Shown here in pieces: positions 53,633 through 62,932 of a stretch of 64,000 nucleotides of DNA. The notes beneath the pieces were generated by a model, which saw nothing but the letters and a program-made list of their open reading frames with translations, was not told the DNA's origin and ran no database searches. Position numbers and translations under genes: made by a program. Source of the stretch: Nitrospira sp. (GTDB lineage Bacteria; Nitrospirota; Nitrospiria; Nitrospirales; Nitrospiraceae); the NCBI GenBank assembly GCA_029194535.1, contig JARFXR010000003.1:208880-272879 (forward strand), read 5' to 3'. The number at the start of each line of letters is the position of its first letter. Positions within the stretch are counted from its first letter, which is position 1.

Positions 53633-54808
53633 TCATAGCGAGATACCCTGCTGACGGCGACGGGCACGCCGTTTCAATTGCCACATCCGCAGGGCGGTCA
53701 CATACAGGGTGAGCGGGACGAATCCGGCCGTGAACACCAAGATTCGCCCGGGCAACCCGAACGCTTCGCCGTCATGCAAAGGAAGCATCCAGGTGACAAA
53801 GGTCTGGCCTGCCGAAAAGTTTTCCCAATCACGAACGGCAAGGACCTTGCCGCTGTACTGATCGATCCAGAGCGCGCTGGCACCGCCGGTTTTCAACACC
53901 TCTCCGGCCTGGCGCAGGCCGACGACATAGGCGCCGATCGGACTACCCGGCACCTCGATGTACGTCGCGGACGAGGATGGGAAGTGACTTCGCGCAATCC
54001 TCATCGCCTCATCCGCCGAAATCGACGCCTGACCTGCGCTCGTATTCGAGGCGACTTCCGGATCCTGAAGCAGCGGCGATACGCGATTGATCAGAGCCTT
54101 GCCGACCCGTTCGAATTCCATAAAGATTCCGGAGCAGGCAATCAGGAACACCGGGATGCAGCCGAGGGCTCCGGTAATCTTGTGCCGAGCGTAGGCCCGC
54201 TGAAGGACGCTTGCTCTCGGGCGAGGCGTCAAAGACGTTTTCATCCCGCCACGACGGGGCCACCACAAGTAGATCCCCGACGTGAGGGAAATCAGCAGCA
54301 CGATTCCGAAGGTTCCGATCACCGTTTCCCCGGTCTTTCCGGCGAACAGCTCGCGATGGAAATGGTACACGAGGACGGTCAGGTGATTGTCGCGTTCACG
54401 CTGACCGAGTATGGCCCCGGTTGTCGGGTCAACCAACATTTCAATGGCCGTGCCGGAGCCAGCGGGCCAATACACGGCACGAATCACCTCCTTCTCGTTG
54501 AGAGGCAATTCTAGATGATGGAGATGCGCCCCCGTGGGTAAGCCCGATCTCACGTTAGAGAGAACGGTCTCAAGGGGTATTGGCGCGCCGGCTACGCGGA
54601 CATTCAACAAGTGAGCATTGAGCCAGGCATCAATGCTCCGGCGGAAAACCAGACTGCTTCCGGTCAGCCCCATGATCACGAAGATCGCGCCGACGAAGAG
54701 CCCGATGAACATATGCAGGTTGAGCCAGATCCGTCGGCCCGTTTGACGCGATGCCTTGGCGGAAGATTCGCTCGAACTTTCCTGGCGATCGTCAGACGGT
54801 GTCTCCAT
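53633..54808 (-). CDS. PepSY-associated TM protein (PiuB-like)
   Basis: From ATG 54808 (an in-frame GTG lies 6 nt upstream) the product is 391 aa. TM helices at about 30-52 (LHMFIGLFVGAIFVIMGLTG), 165-185 (GTFGIVLLISLTSGIYLWWP), 210-235 and 350-375, with the conserved HxxxG, WWPRR and RxHxITG patterns (YHFHRELFAG, RAYARHKITGALG), define the PepSY_TM family. Such inner-membrane proteins are linked to ferric siderophore reduction or iron uptake. No TonB receptor is visible nearby. Confidence 0.88.
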   Translation of the reverse strand: METPSDDRQESSSESSAKASRQTGRRIWLNLHMFIGLFVGAIFVIMGLTGSSLVFRRSIDAWLNAHLLNVRVAGAPIPLETVLSNVRSGLPTGAHLHHLELPLNEKEVIRAVYWPAGSGTAIEMLVDPTTGAILGQRERDNHLTVLVYHFHRELFAGKTGETVIGTFGIVLLISLTSGIYLWWPRRGGMKTSLTPRPRASVLQRAYARHKITGALGCIPVFLIACSGIFMEFERVGKALINRVSPLLQDPEVASNTSAGQASISADEAMRIARSHFPSSSATYIEVPGSPIGAYVVGLRQAGEVLKTGGASALWIDQYSGKVLAVRDWENFSAGQTFVTWMLPLHDGEAFGLPGRILVFTAGFVPLTLYVTALRMWQLKRRARRRQQGISL

Positions 54809-55800
54809 AGCCACGCTTCAGCTGCCCGTATGGTGTCTAGGAGAACGCCTTGCTGGCGTGCGTGACGTTGAAGTTGTACTGATCCGTGATCCGGGGGTGA
54901 AAAGACTCCTGACACCTATATTAGTATCAATTCCCATCAATCAAATCCATTCCTTCTGTCGGTCAGCAGGAAGCAGTACCGCCCCGTGCTCGCCAGAAGA
55001 TAACACGGGGGTGACAGAATCTCTCCCATGAAATGGCTCTCGGCCACAGCCCTCAGGTCAAGCCCCAAGACGTCTCGAGAAAGGGCGGCCGCCATTTGAG
55101 GTCTGAGGTTTTGGTCTGGACGACGCACTCTATCATCATCTACCACCCTGTTGCAGCGGACTTCCCAGAGATCCGGGACGGCGCGACAGGGAGTCCGCCT
55201 CGGTTGATTAGGTATCAGCGCGTGTGGCGTCGAGACGATACCTCCAGAGGCCCAGGCCCAGGCCGACGCAAAGCCCTCGCTGAGGTCCTCTGGTGCGAAG
55301 GTACTCTCGCGGCCAGAGCCGTGGATGAACGGCGCAGGCGCTGCATTTCCAAACTCTTCACCATGATTGGCTCCTCGGATTCTAATATCTGATTCGGTCT
55401 GTAGTTACTCCCCACAATTAAACATGCTGACCGGCATAACTATCGCGCGGGACAGGTAGCTCTCAAAAAAGGAGTTTGTGCTTTTCTTTCTCCTCCCCAG
55501 CGCCCGTATAGGAGCCGATTCACGAGAACGCTTATGCATTTCATTGGCGAGCCAAAAATCGGCGATGTCCTGTGCAGGATCGAACGAATGACGCATGAGG
55601 ACCTCAGCGCTTACAACAGGAGGGGTTGTCCTTCTGGGTGGCTGAACTCTGCAGTCCCATGGCCAGAACTACAACCCTGTCTGAGTTTACAGACCACGCC
55701 TCTTTCCCTCCTTTCGCGCGAGCTTACGGAAGTCAGACTTGTGGACTGCGGTCCGAGTCTTGCTGACTCTTCGCGGTCAGTTCAAACACCGACACCGACG
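54809..55800. other. Long intergenic region
   Basis: About 1 kb with no gene I can support firmly. A minus frame at 55215-55364 (49 aa, MVKSLEMQRLRRSS...) has a good GAGGAG 6 nt before its ATG and could be a small basic protein; its composition is poor evidence. Nothing else stands out. Confidence 0.35.
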
Positions 55801-56346
55801 ATGGACACATCTAAGATCATCTCATTCGTAGCAGTTGGCGTGGTCTCCGTATTCGGGATCGTATGCGCGGCCGAGTCTCCCTCTGGTGTCTCTCAGACCG
55901 GCAGATTTGCGGTCCTCGGATCCTTTCAGGAAGAAGCTGTCCTCGACCGGACTACTCAATTGATCTGGGAGCGATCACCCAGCTCCGGTGAAGTCACCTG
56001 GTCAACAGCTCAAACTCGTTGCGGACTGAAGACTGTTGGAGGTCAAATCGGCTGGCGTCTTCCTAGCTTTATTGAACTCATGACCATCATTGAGCCGCCG
56101 CTGTACGAGAAGGCTCTCCTCCCAGCCTTGCCGGAGGGACATCCTTTCCACGGAATCAAGGCCGGAGCCTACTGGGCCAGCGACGCGGCTTCGTTGAAGC
56201 CGGACCAAGCCTACACCGTCGATCTGCTTATCGCGGACGTCGCGGTTCGTCCGAAAGCTGAGCCCCACCCCCTCTGGTGCGTGAGGGGAGGAATTCCCGA
56301 TCGCCGCCAGCCTGTCCAAGTCCCACAACAGCCCGGCCACGTCTAA
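55801..56346 (+). CDS. Exported Lcl/DUF1566-type domain protein
   Basis: ATG 55801 gives 181 aa with a signal peptide (IISFVAVGVVSVFGIVCAAE). The rest carries the DUF1566/Lcl C-terminal pattern: LDRTTQLIWERSPSSGEVTW, IGWRLPSFIELMTII, YWASDAASL and PLWCVRGG. The upstream ribosome site is weak, and a longer frame opens at 55534 but lacks a signal. The family is common in secreted adhesin-like or cell-envelope proteins. Function unknown. Confidence 0.75.
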   Translation: MDTSKIISFVAVGVVSVFGIVCAAESPSGVSQTGRFAVLGSFQEEAVLDRTTQLIWERSPSSGEVTWSTAQTRCGLKTVGGQIGWRLPSFIELMTIIEPPLYEKALLPALPEGHPFHGIKAGAYWASDAASLKPDQAYTVDLLIADVAVRPKAEPHPLWCVRGGIPDRRQPVQVPQQPGHV

Positions 56347-56480
56347 TCGGCGCACACCCAGGCCGTCCCGCAAAGATATATCAACGCCGAACAAGCGGCT
56401 TGACAACGCAGCCGAGGAAAGCGCACCGTACTGCGACCATTACGCCGTTCCAACCGACAATCTCAACCTGGAGGTGGGAT

Positions 56481-57026
56481 ATGGGGGCCAGGATCGGATT
56501 CAAGGCAGGTGTGCTCGGATCGATTGTTGTGATGGCAGTCGCGATTCCGCTGACCTATGCGGCAGAATTTTCACGCGATGCTGCAGCTAAGTACATCCTT
56601 GCAACAGCCAAGGCGTTCCGCACCGTCTATGCCAAGCAGATCATCGCGCAAGCCGCGAAGTCGAACGTGAAGCCGGACGAAAACTGGACCAAGGACGACC
56701 ACGCTATCATGCTGCCGGCGCAATTTTTGAAGGCCGCCGGGAGTGAATTGAAGGACTTCGAGCTTGGTCTCATCGGTTCGACACCCATCTACAAAGAGAA
56801 CTTGCCCAAGACCAAGGCCGAAGAAGAGGCGCTGAAGAAATTGATGGCGAACCCGGCTACAGGGATATTGACGTTCGAAGACGGCAATCAATTTAAAGGC
56901 ATCGCAGCAGACCTTGCGATAGCCGATTCCTGCGTGTCCTGTCACAATGCCCATCCGATGAGCCCGAAGAAGGACTTCAAGAAGGGTGATCTCATGGGCG
57001 CGATCGTCGTCCGATTCGCCAAATAA
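56481..57026 (+). CDS. DUF3365 c-type haem protein
   Basis: GGAGGTG precedes ATG 56481; the product is 181 aa. A signal/TM segment (GVLGSIVVMAVAIPLTYAAE) leads to a Tll0287-like/DUF3365 domain (FLKAAGSELKDFELGLIGST, LTFEDGNQFKGIAADLAIAD) with one haem-binding CVSCH near residue 157. Such proteins are periplasmic monohaem sensors or electron carriers. A rho-independent terminator follows 44 bp after the stop. Confidence 0.88.
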   Translation: MGARIGFKAGVLGSIVVMAVAIPLTYAAEFSRDAAAKYILATAKAFRTVYAKQIIAQAAKSNVKPDENWTKDDHAIMLPAQFLKAAGSELKDFELGLIGSTPIYKENLPKTKAEEEALKKLMANPATGILTFEDGNQFKGIAADLAIADSCVSCHNAHPMSPKKDFKKGDLMGAIVVRFAK

Positions 57027-57069
57027 CTACAACCCGATACAACCATCCGCGTCCCATTGAAGGAAAAGA

Positions 57070-57103
57070 AAAGGCCCGCTGATTTTTCGACCGGCGGGCC
57101 TTT
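57070..57103 (+). terminator. Rho-independent terminator after the DUF3365 gene
   Basis: AAAGGCCCGC (57070-57079) pairs perfectly with GCGGGCCTTT (57094-57103) around a 14-nt loop. The downstream T run is short, so it may be bidirectional. Confidence 0.8.
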
Positions 57104-57240
57104 GTTGTACCCCGGAAGCGATCGATATCAAGCTTGATGGTACTGCCGTCTCGTCAAACGCGAATCCCTTCAGGCCCTACACTCCACAAGGGAAGGGCCC
57201 GCTCCCACGATTTCTGAGCCGAATCCGACCCCTTACTCTC

Positions 57241-57480
57241 TCTCAGTCCGCGTTAGCTGGGCCGAGATCGATCGTGAAACGCGGAGGGCAAAACCGTTGC
57301 CCCGGATCACGCACCGCTGGTCATCGACATCGACAGCCTCGGCCATCTGTTCGATGTCGCCTGAGCTTGGGTGAATTCACGAATTGCGACACGCTCGCGG
57401 AGGCAACGATGAGCCATCAACGGAACGCCATCGCGCGCAGGTCCGAGTGGCTCCAGGATATCAGTCTCTGTCTTTAGCTT
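57241..57480. repeat. Dispersed repeat related to 62225-62400
   Basis: GGCCGAGATCGATCGTGAA and CGCTGGTCATCGACATCGACAG recur at 62225-62310 (CGAGCTCGATCGCGAG, CGCTGGTCATCGATATCGACAG), then GAATTCACGAATTGCG matches GCATTCGCGAATTGCG. Both copies carry partial coding-like frames (PLVIDIDS). Probably decayed members of the repeat family of this zone. Confidence 0.55.
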
Positions 57481-57588
57481 CCCAAGGCCTCATGCAGCAG
57501 GTTATCAAGATAGCGTACTTAGCCCTGCTCCGGATCACCGATGAGCTCACGAATTTGTGCACGGAGCAAGGCGGGCACCGATCAACCT

Positions 57589-58299
57589 TCATACCTTAGT
57601 GAGGCTGGAATCGAAGATCCGCTTCACCCCATGAAAGATCGACGATAGACGTCGCCGGGGTCCTGGACGTCGAGAAGGCTGATTGTAAGTCTCTGATTGG
57701 AACGCCATGCAGATATGGATTGGCGGATCATTTGCCAAATGGTACTCATTTGAGATTCCGGCATACTCAAAGTACTGAATTGGTCTGTTCGGCAACTCCA
57801 TCAGATCGAATGTAGGTTGAACACATGTTTCAGGTGTAAGTGAATACCGCGTTTCATCACGATCCCTTCCTAGATACGGAGCCTCGCTCGACCTCTTGCG
57901 ATATTTGATGTCCTGGGCAACGAAGTATCTCGATACGCGCAGTATGTTTTGAATCCACACTTCCGGAGCTTTTGAATACATGAGCACATTATGAGCAAAC
58001 GCCGTGTCGAAGCACGTAACATAGTCCGGAGCGGGATCGTACAGATTCCAATCAGATTCATATAACGAGCTTATCAAGGCATGAGGAAACAAGGACTTCA
58101 CAAATCGGACATCATCATCATTCGGCGACAATAATAGTACGGAATTTACAGGGGAAAGTTCGTCCTCTAACAAACAGAGCATTCTCGCGACAGCGGCATG
58201 ATTCACTTGCTGTAAGGCCTGAACTTTATTCATCGATGCTTTACGAAACATTGGTTCTGTGACGGGTACTGACGCGTCTCCTGACCGCAGCCTGTTCAT
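57589..58299 (-). CDS. Class I methyltransferase-like protein
   Basis: The 236-aa product is A+T-richer than its neighbours. NSVLLLSPNDDDVRFVKSLF, WNLYDPAPDYVTCFDTAFAH and NVLMYSKAPEVWIQNILRVS follow the order of SAM-dependent methyltransferase motifs (end of strand 1, strand 4 and helix), although the GxGxG glycine loop is not clear. The later part (SRYFVAQDIKYRKRSSEAPY) is typical of sugar/cell-surface methyltransferases. It sits between repeats without operon partners, so transfer is likely. Activity may be lost. Confidence 0.5.
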   Translation of the reverse strand: MNRLRSGDASVPVTEPMFRKASMNKVQALQQVNHAAVARMLCLLEDELSPVNSVLLLSPNDDDVRFVKSLFPHALISSLYESDWNLYDPAPDYVTCFDTAFAHNVLMYSKAPEVWIQNILRVSRYFVAQDIKYRKRSSEAPYLGRDRDETRYSLTPETCVQPTFDLMELPNRPIQYFEYAGISNEYHLANDPPIHICMAFQSETYNQPSRRPGPRRRLSSIFHGVKRIFDSSLTKV

Positions 58300-58589
58300 A
58301 ACACTACCCGATTACAGTGTTTTGGCGCACCTAGAAGAGACCCTAGCCCCTATTCACACAGATTTGAATGAACCATAAATGCAATATGTTAGTCACAGAC
58401 GCCTTGGTTGAAAGGATTCCAGAAGGGCGATTGTCTGCCGAGTCCGAAAGGGTTGCTCCGAAACGTGTGGGAGCTGCTGGGCCTTGGCGTACCAGCTATC
58501 CCAGGCCCGCAGATCTTTCGACCAAGGAGCGTTTGTTGTAACGCGGTGCAGGTCCGAACCAGGCTTGCTCGTGCCGCCGCACGAGGGCT

Positions 58590-58750
58590 GCGATCCATAC
58601 GCGATTGCAGCGCTTCAGCTCAGGTTTAGCTGACTGTGTTGTATGGCGGGATGGTGGACCTATCGTCTTGGATTGCGGAGGTTCGGGCAATCGGACTTGC
58701 CCGGCAGATACGGTCCACAGAAGCGGAAACCGAGGACTGGTTGGCTTCAC
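58590..58750. repeat. Dispersed repeat family, diverged copy
   Basis: GATTGCAGCGCTTCAGCTCAG, GCGGGATGGTGGACC and GATTGCGGAGGTTCGGGCAA match the opening of the copy at 59735. The left hairpin is degraded. Confidence 0.55.
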
Positions 58751-58919
58751 ATATCAGTTCCTGACACCGTCTTGTTCCACAGTAGAAGCAGGGTCAGGGA
58801 CAATGTAGACTAGACCGCCTCGGGAAGGCGCGGGATCGTAGCGCGAAACACCAATTCCCTCTACGAGCAATTCTGCGAAACAAGCCGGGAAGTGGGGAGA
58901 AAGGTTCAAGTACAGAATC

Positions 58920-59648
58920 ATGAGCGCACTGAAACAAGAGATTGTTGTTATTGCGGGCGTGGGATCTGGATTGGGCGCGGCCTTAGCCCGCAAGTTTGGC
59001 AGCGAAGGCTGTGCAGTCGCGTTGCTGGCCCGCTCGGCGGATTTCTTGCGTGCTCTAGCCGAAGAACTGCGACGGTCTGGCGTGCGAGCGCTTCCTGTGC
59101 CGACAGATCTGACGGATGCCGACGCCGTGGCTAGGGCGTTCGTCCAGGTACGGAATGAACTTGGGCCAGCCTCAGTCCTGATCAATCATGTCGGTAGTGG
59201 GGTATGGGGTGGTTTCAGTGAATTGACGGCAGAGAGCTTCAGGTCGACGTGGGAAAGTTGCGCCTTGGCGGCGTTTCTATGCTGCAAACAAACTGTTCCC
59301 GACATGCTTGCCCGTGGGGGCGGCAGTATTCTATTTACAGGCGCAACTTCTTCGATCCGGGGCCGCAAGGGAGCTCCCGCCTTCAGTAGTGCCAAGTTCG
59401 CAGTTCGAGGGCTGGCCGATTCCCTTGCGCGGGAATTGTGGCCGCAGGGTATCCACGTTGCGCACATCGTCGTCGATGGTGTCATTGACACTGAGGCGGT
59501 GAGATCTCAGATGCCCGAGGCAGCCGGTGAGCCGATGCTGAATGCCGCGGAAATGGCCGAGATGTATTGGGCATTGGCCAGGCAGAAGCCAGAGGCCTGG
59601 ACCTTCGAGTTGGAGCTACGACCGAAGGGAGAGGACTTTTTTGTGTAG
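58920..59648 (+). CDS. SDR-family oxidoreductase with Tyr-to-Phe change
   Basis: The 242-aa protein has the Rossmann NAD(P) loop IAGVGSGLGAALARKFGSEG, LINHVGSGVWGGF in place of NNAG, and the Ser of FTGATSSIRGRK. Where SDR enzymes have YxxxK it shows FSSAKFAVRG, so the catalytic Tyr is Phe while Lys is kept. The same Phe occurs in an SDR subgroup with HVAHIVVDGVIDT-type ends, so it may be a subgroup trait. The start at ATG 58920 has a weak site. It lies between dispersed repeats. Confidence 0.8.
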   Translation: MSALKQEIVVIAGVGSGLGAALARKFGSEGCAVALLARSADFLRALAEELRRSGVRALPVPTDLTDADAVARAFVQVRNELGPASVLINHVGSGVWGGFSELTAESFRSTWESCALAAFLCCKQTVPDMLARGGGSILFTGATSSIRGRKGAPAFSSAKFAVRGLADSLARELWPQGIHVAHIVVDGVIDTEAVRSQMPEAAGEPMLNAAEMAEMYWALARQKPEAWTFELELRPKGEDFFV

Positions 59649-59734
59649 CTCGTTCCTCTTTCTTGGTGCTGAACCGGCAACGAGATCCGGGTCAGGCATG
59701 ACTATTGGCTTCCAAATCGGGCCGAACCTTCAAA

Positions 59735-60050
59735 GCGCTGCGCTCAGGAAACGATTGCAGCGCATTACTTCGTGTCGTTCAGCTGAAGGGTGATGTGAGC
59801 GGGATGGTGGACCTCGCGTCGCGAATTGCGGAGGTTCGGGGCACCGGACTTGCCGATCAGATACGGTCCGCGGAAGCGGATGCCGAGGGCTCACGGTGCG
59901 AGGAATAAGGAGCACCACGTCTGTGCGCGCCGCCGAGATGGTGAGGCGGCCGGCGTCGCTTGAGCTGAATCTCAGCTCAGCTGATTGATGAGGCGAGTTC
60001 CGCAGGCGAGCAGAGAGGGATTAAAACGATGTCTCCCGACCCACTGCTGT
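59735..60050. repeat. Dispersed repeat family, full copy
   Basis: It opens with AAGCGCTGC and GATTGCAGCGCATT as hairpin arms. GGGATGGTGGACCTCGCGTC, GAATTGCGGAGGTTCGGG, GCGCGCCGCCGAGATGGTGA and GATGAGGCGAGTTCCGCAGG follow, and it ends TTAAAACGATGTCTCCCGACC. The same blocks in order recur at 63655-63975. Confidence 0.75.
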
Positions 60051-60351
60051 CCAAGACAGGTTGTAATCTGGGTCTGCGTGCCTTTAACCATTTGAAATCC
60101 TAGGCCATGCCTTTTACTTGGAAATTGAGGTGGTCTGGTTGTTCAGATGCTGTCCAAAACCCCGGCGGAGCCGGAGCGTCAGACGGTACTGGTGCAGATG
60201 GCGTGGATTCATGGTTTCCACAGCCGTTTTGGGCCTTCATCGATCTCAGACGGGCGGGTTTTTGTGTCCGATGCCGTCCAAGATCCATTTCTCAGAAAAC
60301 TTATCTTTGACAAGAGTGCTCCCGACCCCTTTGTATTAGCCTGCTTGTCCC

Positions 60352-60436
60352 TGAGATGCGCCGGACTTCGTTTCCGGCAGAACGCCCCGGCGGTCTGATC
60401 GATCCGCTTGAGGTCAAGTTCGGTGAGGGCCCTCAC
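60352..60436 (-). pseudogene. DUF3024-like gene, N-terminal remnant
   Basis: From GTG 60436 the frame gives LTELDLKRIDQTAGAFCRKR then SPAHLRDK, the start of DUF3024 proteins. At about 60350 it runs into the tail of the dispersed repeat (CTCCCGACCCCTTTG on plus), and the rest of the gene is unrecognisable. Confidence 0.55.
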
Positions 60437-60464
60437 GCTTTCCTTGCGGCAGTTGCAACAGCTC

Positions 60465-60890
60465 TTAGGGCCCCGGCCATTCGGCCAGAAGACTCACGTG
60501 GCCTTTCCGCTTCGCACGCTTGACATATGCCGCGTCGGCAGTCAGGTATAATCCTTTAGTCCGCAAGGCCAGCACATGATACGCAGCGTCGTAAAATGTC
60601 ACGCCGGACACCTCTGTCATATGCTCCAATACATCGAGGGCATATTCAGTCCTCAGAGGCACCTCGTCGAACTCATACGCTAGCAATGCACCCATCAATT
60701 CCGTCACCATCCTGGGCTTCTTTAGGCCCAACACGTTTCCGACTTCGTACCGCCAGAGACTCGGAAGTCGAATCTCCACTTCCTCTGCCAACAACGCCTC
60801 CTGGAGCTTCAATGCCGGCGCATAGCCGGGATCGTCTTCTCTCTCGAGCACCCACGTCAAAATGACCGACGCATCAGGCACCACGATCAT
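60465..60890 (-). CDS. vapC: PIN-domain toxin, VapC-like
   Basis: The 141-aa protein starts with IVVPDASVILTWVLEREDDP, giving the first acidic PIN residue. LWRYEVGNVLGL (Glu), TFYDAAYHVLALRTKGLYLT (Asp) and ADAAYVKRAKRKG complete the catalytic acid set of a Mg-dependent RNase. ATG 60890 overlaps the antitoxin TGA (ATGA). VapC toxins cleave tRNA or rRNA when free of antitoxin. Confidence 0.88.
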   Translation of the reverse strand: MIVVPDASVILTWVLEREDDPGYAPALKLQEALLAEEVEIRLPSLWRYEVGNVLGLKKPRMVTELMGALLAYEFDEVPLRTEYALDVLEHMTEVSGVTFYDAAYHVLALRTKGLYLTADAAYVKRAKRKGHVSLLAEWPGP

Positions 60891-61120
60891 CGGTGAGATC
60901 TCTTCCGATCACGACGCACCGCGTCCACAATCTCCTTTCCAGTCAACGTCGCACTGCGTGATCGCAACCGTTGCACAATCTCGGCAGCATGCTGACGCTT
61001 GCGTCGCAGTAGTTCGTGCGCTAACGCCTCATTGATGACCCGGCTTCTGCGGCGAGCAGGCACGAGCCGAAAGAGCTCGTCCCGAAGGTGATCGTCAATC
61101 GACACGTTCAGTTTGGCCAT
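60887..61120 (-). CDS. Antitoxin of the VapB/ribbon-helix-helix type
   Basis: GAGGTGAGGG precedes ATG 61120. The 77-aa product opens AKLNVSIDDHLRDELFRLVP and has SRVINEALAHELLRRKR, a beta strand then two helices in RHH style. The C-terminal tail should bind the toxin. It is translationally coupled to the PIN gene and probably autoregulates the pair. Confidence 0.8.
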   Translation of the reverse strand: MAKLNVSIDDHLRDELFRLVPARRRSRVINEALAHELLRRKRQHAAEIVQRLRSRSATLTGKEIVDAVRRDRKRSHR

Positions 61121-61257
61121 CCCTCACCTCCACTTCCCATCTGATGAGTCACGCGCCTAACTATGCGCTGTCCAAAGACACCCAGTCAAGGCGCCTTTGG
61201 AAGCCATCGGAGATTCCTGCCACGCTCACTTCCCCGCCGCCCTAACTCGATGAGAAG

Positions 61258-61505
61258 AGCGCTGCAATCTACAAGCAATTGTAGCGCTTTACTTCGTCTC
61301 GTTGAGCTGAAGGGTGTTGTCTAGGCGGGATGGTCGACCTAGCGTCACGAATTGAGGAGGTTCGGTTCACCAGACTTGCCGATCCGATGCGGTCTGCCGA
61401 AGGCAGGAAGTCGAGGATTGTTTGAGGCGAATCTCAGCAAAGCAGATTGATGAGCGAGTTCCAGTGACAAGCAGAACAGGTTTTAAACAATGACTCCCGA
61501 CCCCT
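61258..61505. repeat. Dispersed repeat family, copy beside the VapBC pair
   Basis: Arms AGAGCGCTGCAAT and AATTGTAGCGCTTT form the left hairpin. CGTTGAGCTGAAGGGT, GCGGGATGGTCGACC, GAATTGAGGAGGTTCGG and GCAGATTGATGAG follow, and it ends TTTAAACAATGACTCCCGAC. Confidence 0.75.
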
Positions 61506-61530
61506 TTGTTTTTCCCCGTCAGATTGCAGG

Positions 61531-61854
61531 CTAAGTGAGCACCAACACGCCTTTGACCTTGATCTCCTGGTACATCGCATCCGGTGCTAAATCAATTGGT
61601 CCCGGCCAGGCAACCGCACCATGGTCGAGATACACTTGCTTGAAGAAGGCTGGGTCCCTCAACGGAGCAAATACACCCGTAAGATGCTCAGGGGTAAAGC
61701 GAACTTCTCCGGCCAATCCATCCGCGAACCGCACAAACAGCCCTAAGTCATCCAAGGTCTTGACTTCAACAACATCCCAGTACTTCCGCGTTTTCCTTCT
61801 TATAACAACGGAGCAATTGGCTTGGGAGGTTCTTTTGCCCGACAGAGGTTCCAA
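61531..61854 (-). CDS. DUF2442 protein, partner of DUF4160
   Basis: The frame opens at TTG 61854, overlapping the DUF4160 gene by 55 bp, and gives 107 aa. The family domain is KYWDVVEVKTLDDLGLFVRF, ADGLAGEVRFTPEHLTGVFA, then DLAPDAMYQEIKVKGVLVL. Usual members start near the KYWDVVEV point, but the codon there is AAG preceded by AAGAAGG, as if an ATG had been lost. DUF2442 and DUF4160 genes often pair as toxin-antitoxin-like units. A 3' copy of this gene is stranded at 39384. Confidence 0.8.
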   Translation of the reverse strand: MEPLSGKRTSQANCSVVIRRKTRKYWDVVEVKTLDDLGLFVRFADGLAGEVRFTPEHLTGVFAPLRDPAFFKQVYLDHGAVAWPGPIDLAPDAMYQEIKVKGVLVLT

Positions 61855-62060
61855 TCATTGAGCAATTCTTCACGATGCAATTCGGCCCAGTCCAGCACCA
61901 GCTCAAGCGCGCGACGGGGCAACTCTCCTTCCAACACCCGCAAATGCTTGATGTCCACCGTGGCCTTAAACTCAGCATATTCTGCATGGAAATATGGAGG
62001 CGCATGGTCGTTGAAGAACATTTTGATCAGAATCCCATAGAACGCGCTGATAGTCGGCAT
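61800..62060 (-). CDS. DUF4160 protein
   Basis: The 86-aa product begins MPTISAFYGILIKMFFNDHA then PPYFHAEYAEFKATVDI and EGELPRRALELVLDWAELHR, the standard DUF4160 sequence. It is complete and lies directly upstream of DUF2442, the common order of this small module. Confidence 0.9.
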   Translation of the reverse strand: MPTISAFYGILIKMFFNDHAPPYFHAEYAEFKATVDIKHLRVLEGELPRRALELVLDWAELHREELLNDWNLCRAKEPPKPIAPLL

Positions 62061-62224
62061 TGCTCAGTAGACTGCACCACTTTCGGACAGGTCCACGGAT
62101 TGAATTCTGTGCCAGCTTGCGGCGCAAAGCAATTTCATGACACTACGACGCTCACGCATAACCCGGGAGAGCCCAGACAAAACTTTCTCGTGACGGCGCC
62201 GTTAACACACCGCGTGGTCTGAGT

Positions 62225-62515
62225 CGAGCTCGATCGCGAGCCGCGGAAGGGCAACCCGTTACCATCGGATCACGTCCCGCTGGTCATCGATATCGACAGC
62301 CCCGGCTGCCCATTTGATGCTAGCTGGATATCGGCGCATTCGCGAATTGCGGCGCGCCTGCCGAAGCAGCGATGAACCACAGTGAGATTTTGGTCTTGGT
62401 AGCTCGCTGCACCAAGTAACGAGTCGGTGAGGCGGTCACGGTCACTTGAACCGAGTGAAGTTAACTGATGAGGCGAGTTCCGCAGGGAAGCTGACTCCCG
62501 CCCCATTTGCTTTGC
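62225..62515. repeat. Dispersed repeat, composite copy
   Basis: The left part matches 57241-57410 and the right part (GATGAGGCGAGTTCCGCAGG, GACTCCCGCCCCATTTGC) matches the ends of the copies at 59735 and 63655. Confidence 0.6.
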
Positions 62516-62521
62516 CCTGAG

Positions 62522-62932
62522 CTAGCGATCATCCGAGGGGATTGTCCGCAAGAAATCAGCCAGACGCACGATACGAATCTCTTCGAACTCTTTGAGCTGA
62601 AGAAGATGGTGATCGCCGGTAACGATGAGATCTGCCTGAGCCGTCACAGCGCATTCGAGAATGCGATTGTCTGGCACATCCTCAAGTACGGTCACATTTC
62701 GCGCCGGCCGTAGAATTGTCGCTGCGCGGCTCATCTGTTTCAGCGCGGCTGTAATGTCCTTCTCTGGCTGGTGAAATTTTGTTCGGAGAATACGCGCGGT
62801 CTCAGTCAGGATAGGCACCGAGATATAGAGCTCAACCTTACGCCGGTGAGCTAGCAGAAAAGCAGCTTCACCTTTACTGCCATGAATCATGAAGGCCGAC
62901 ACGAGCACATTCGTGTCGAACACTACCTTCAT
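62522..62932 (-). CDS. PIN-domain toxin component
   Basis: The 136-aa protein has MKVVFDTNVLVSAFM (first Asp), ISVPILTETARIL (Glu), ILECAVTAQADLIVTGDHHL (Asp cluster) and LKEFEEIRIVRLADFL, the pattern of the PIN family toxins often annotated COG1569. Its start overlaps the antitoxin stop (TGATG). Confidence 0.88.
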   Translation of the reverse strand: MKVVFDTNVLVSAFMIHGSKGEAAFLLAHRRKVELYISVPILTETARILRTKFHQPEKDITAALKQMSRAATILRPARNVTVLEDVPDNRILECAVTAQADLIVTGDHHLLQLKEFEEIRIVRLADFLRTIPSDDR

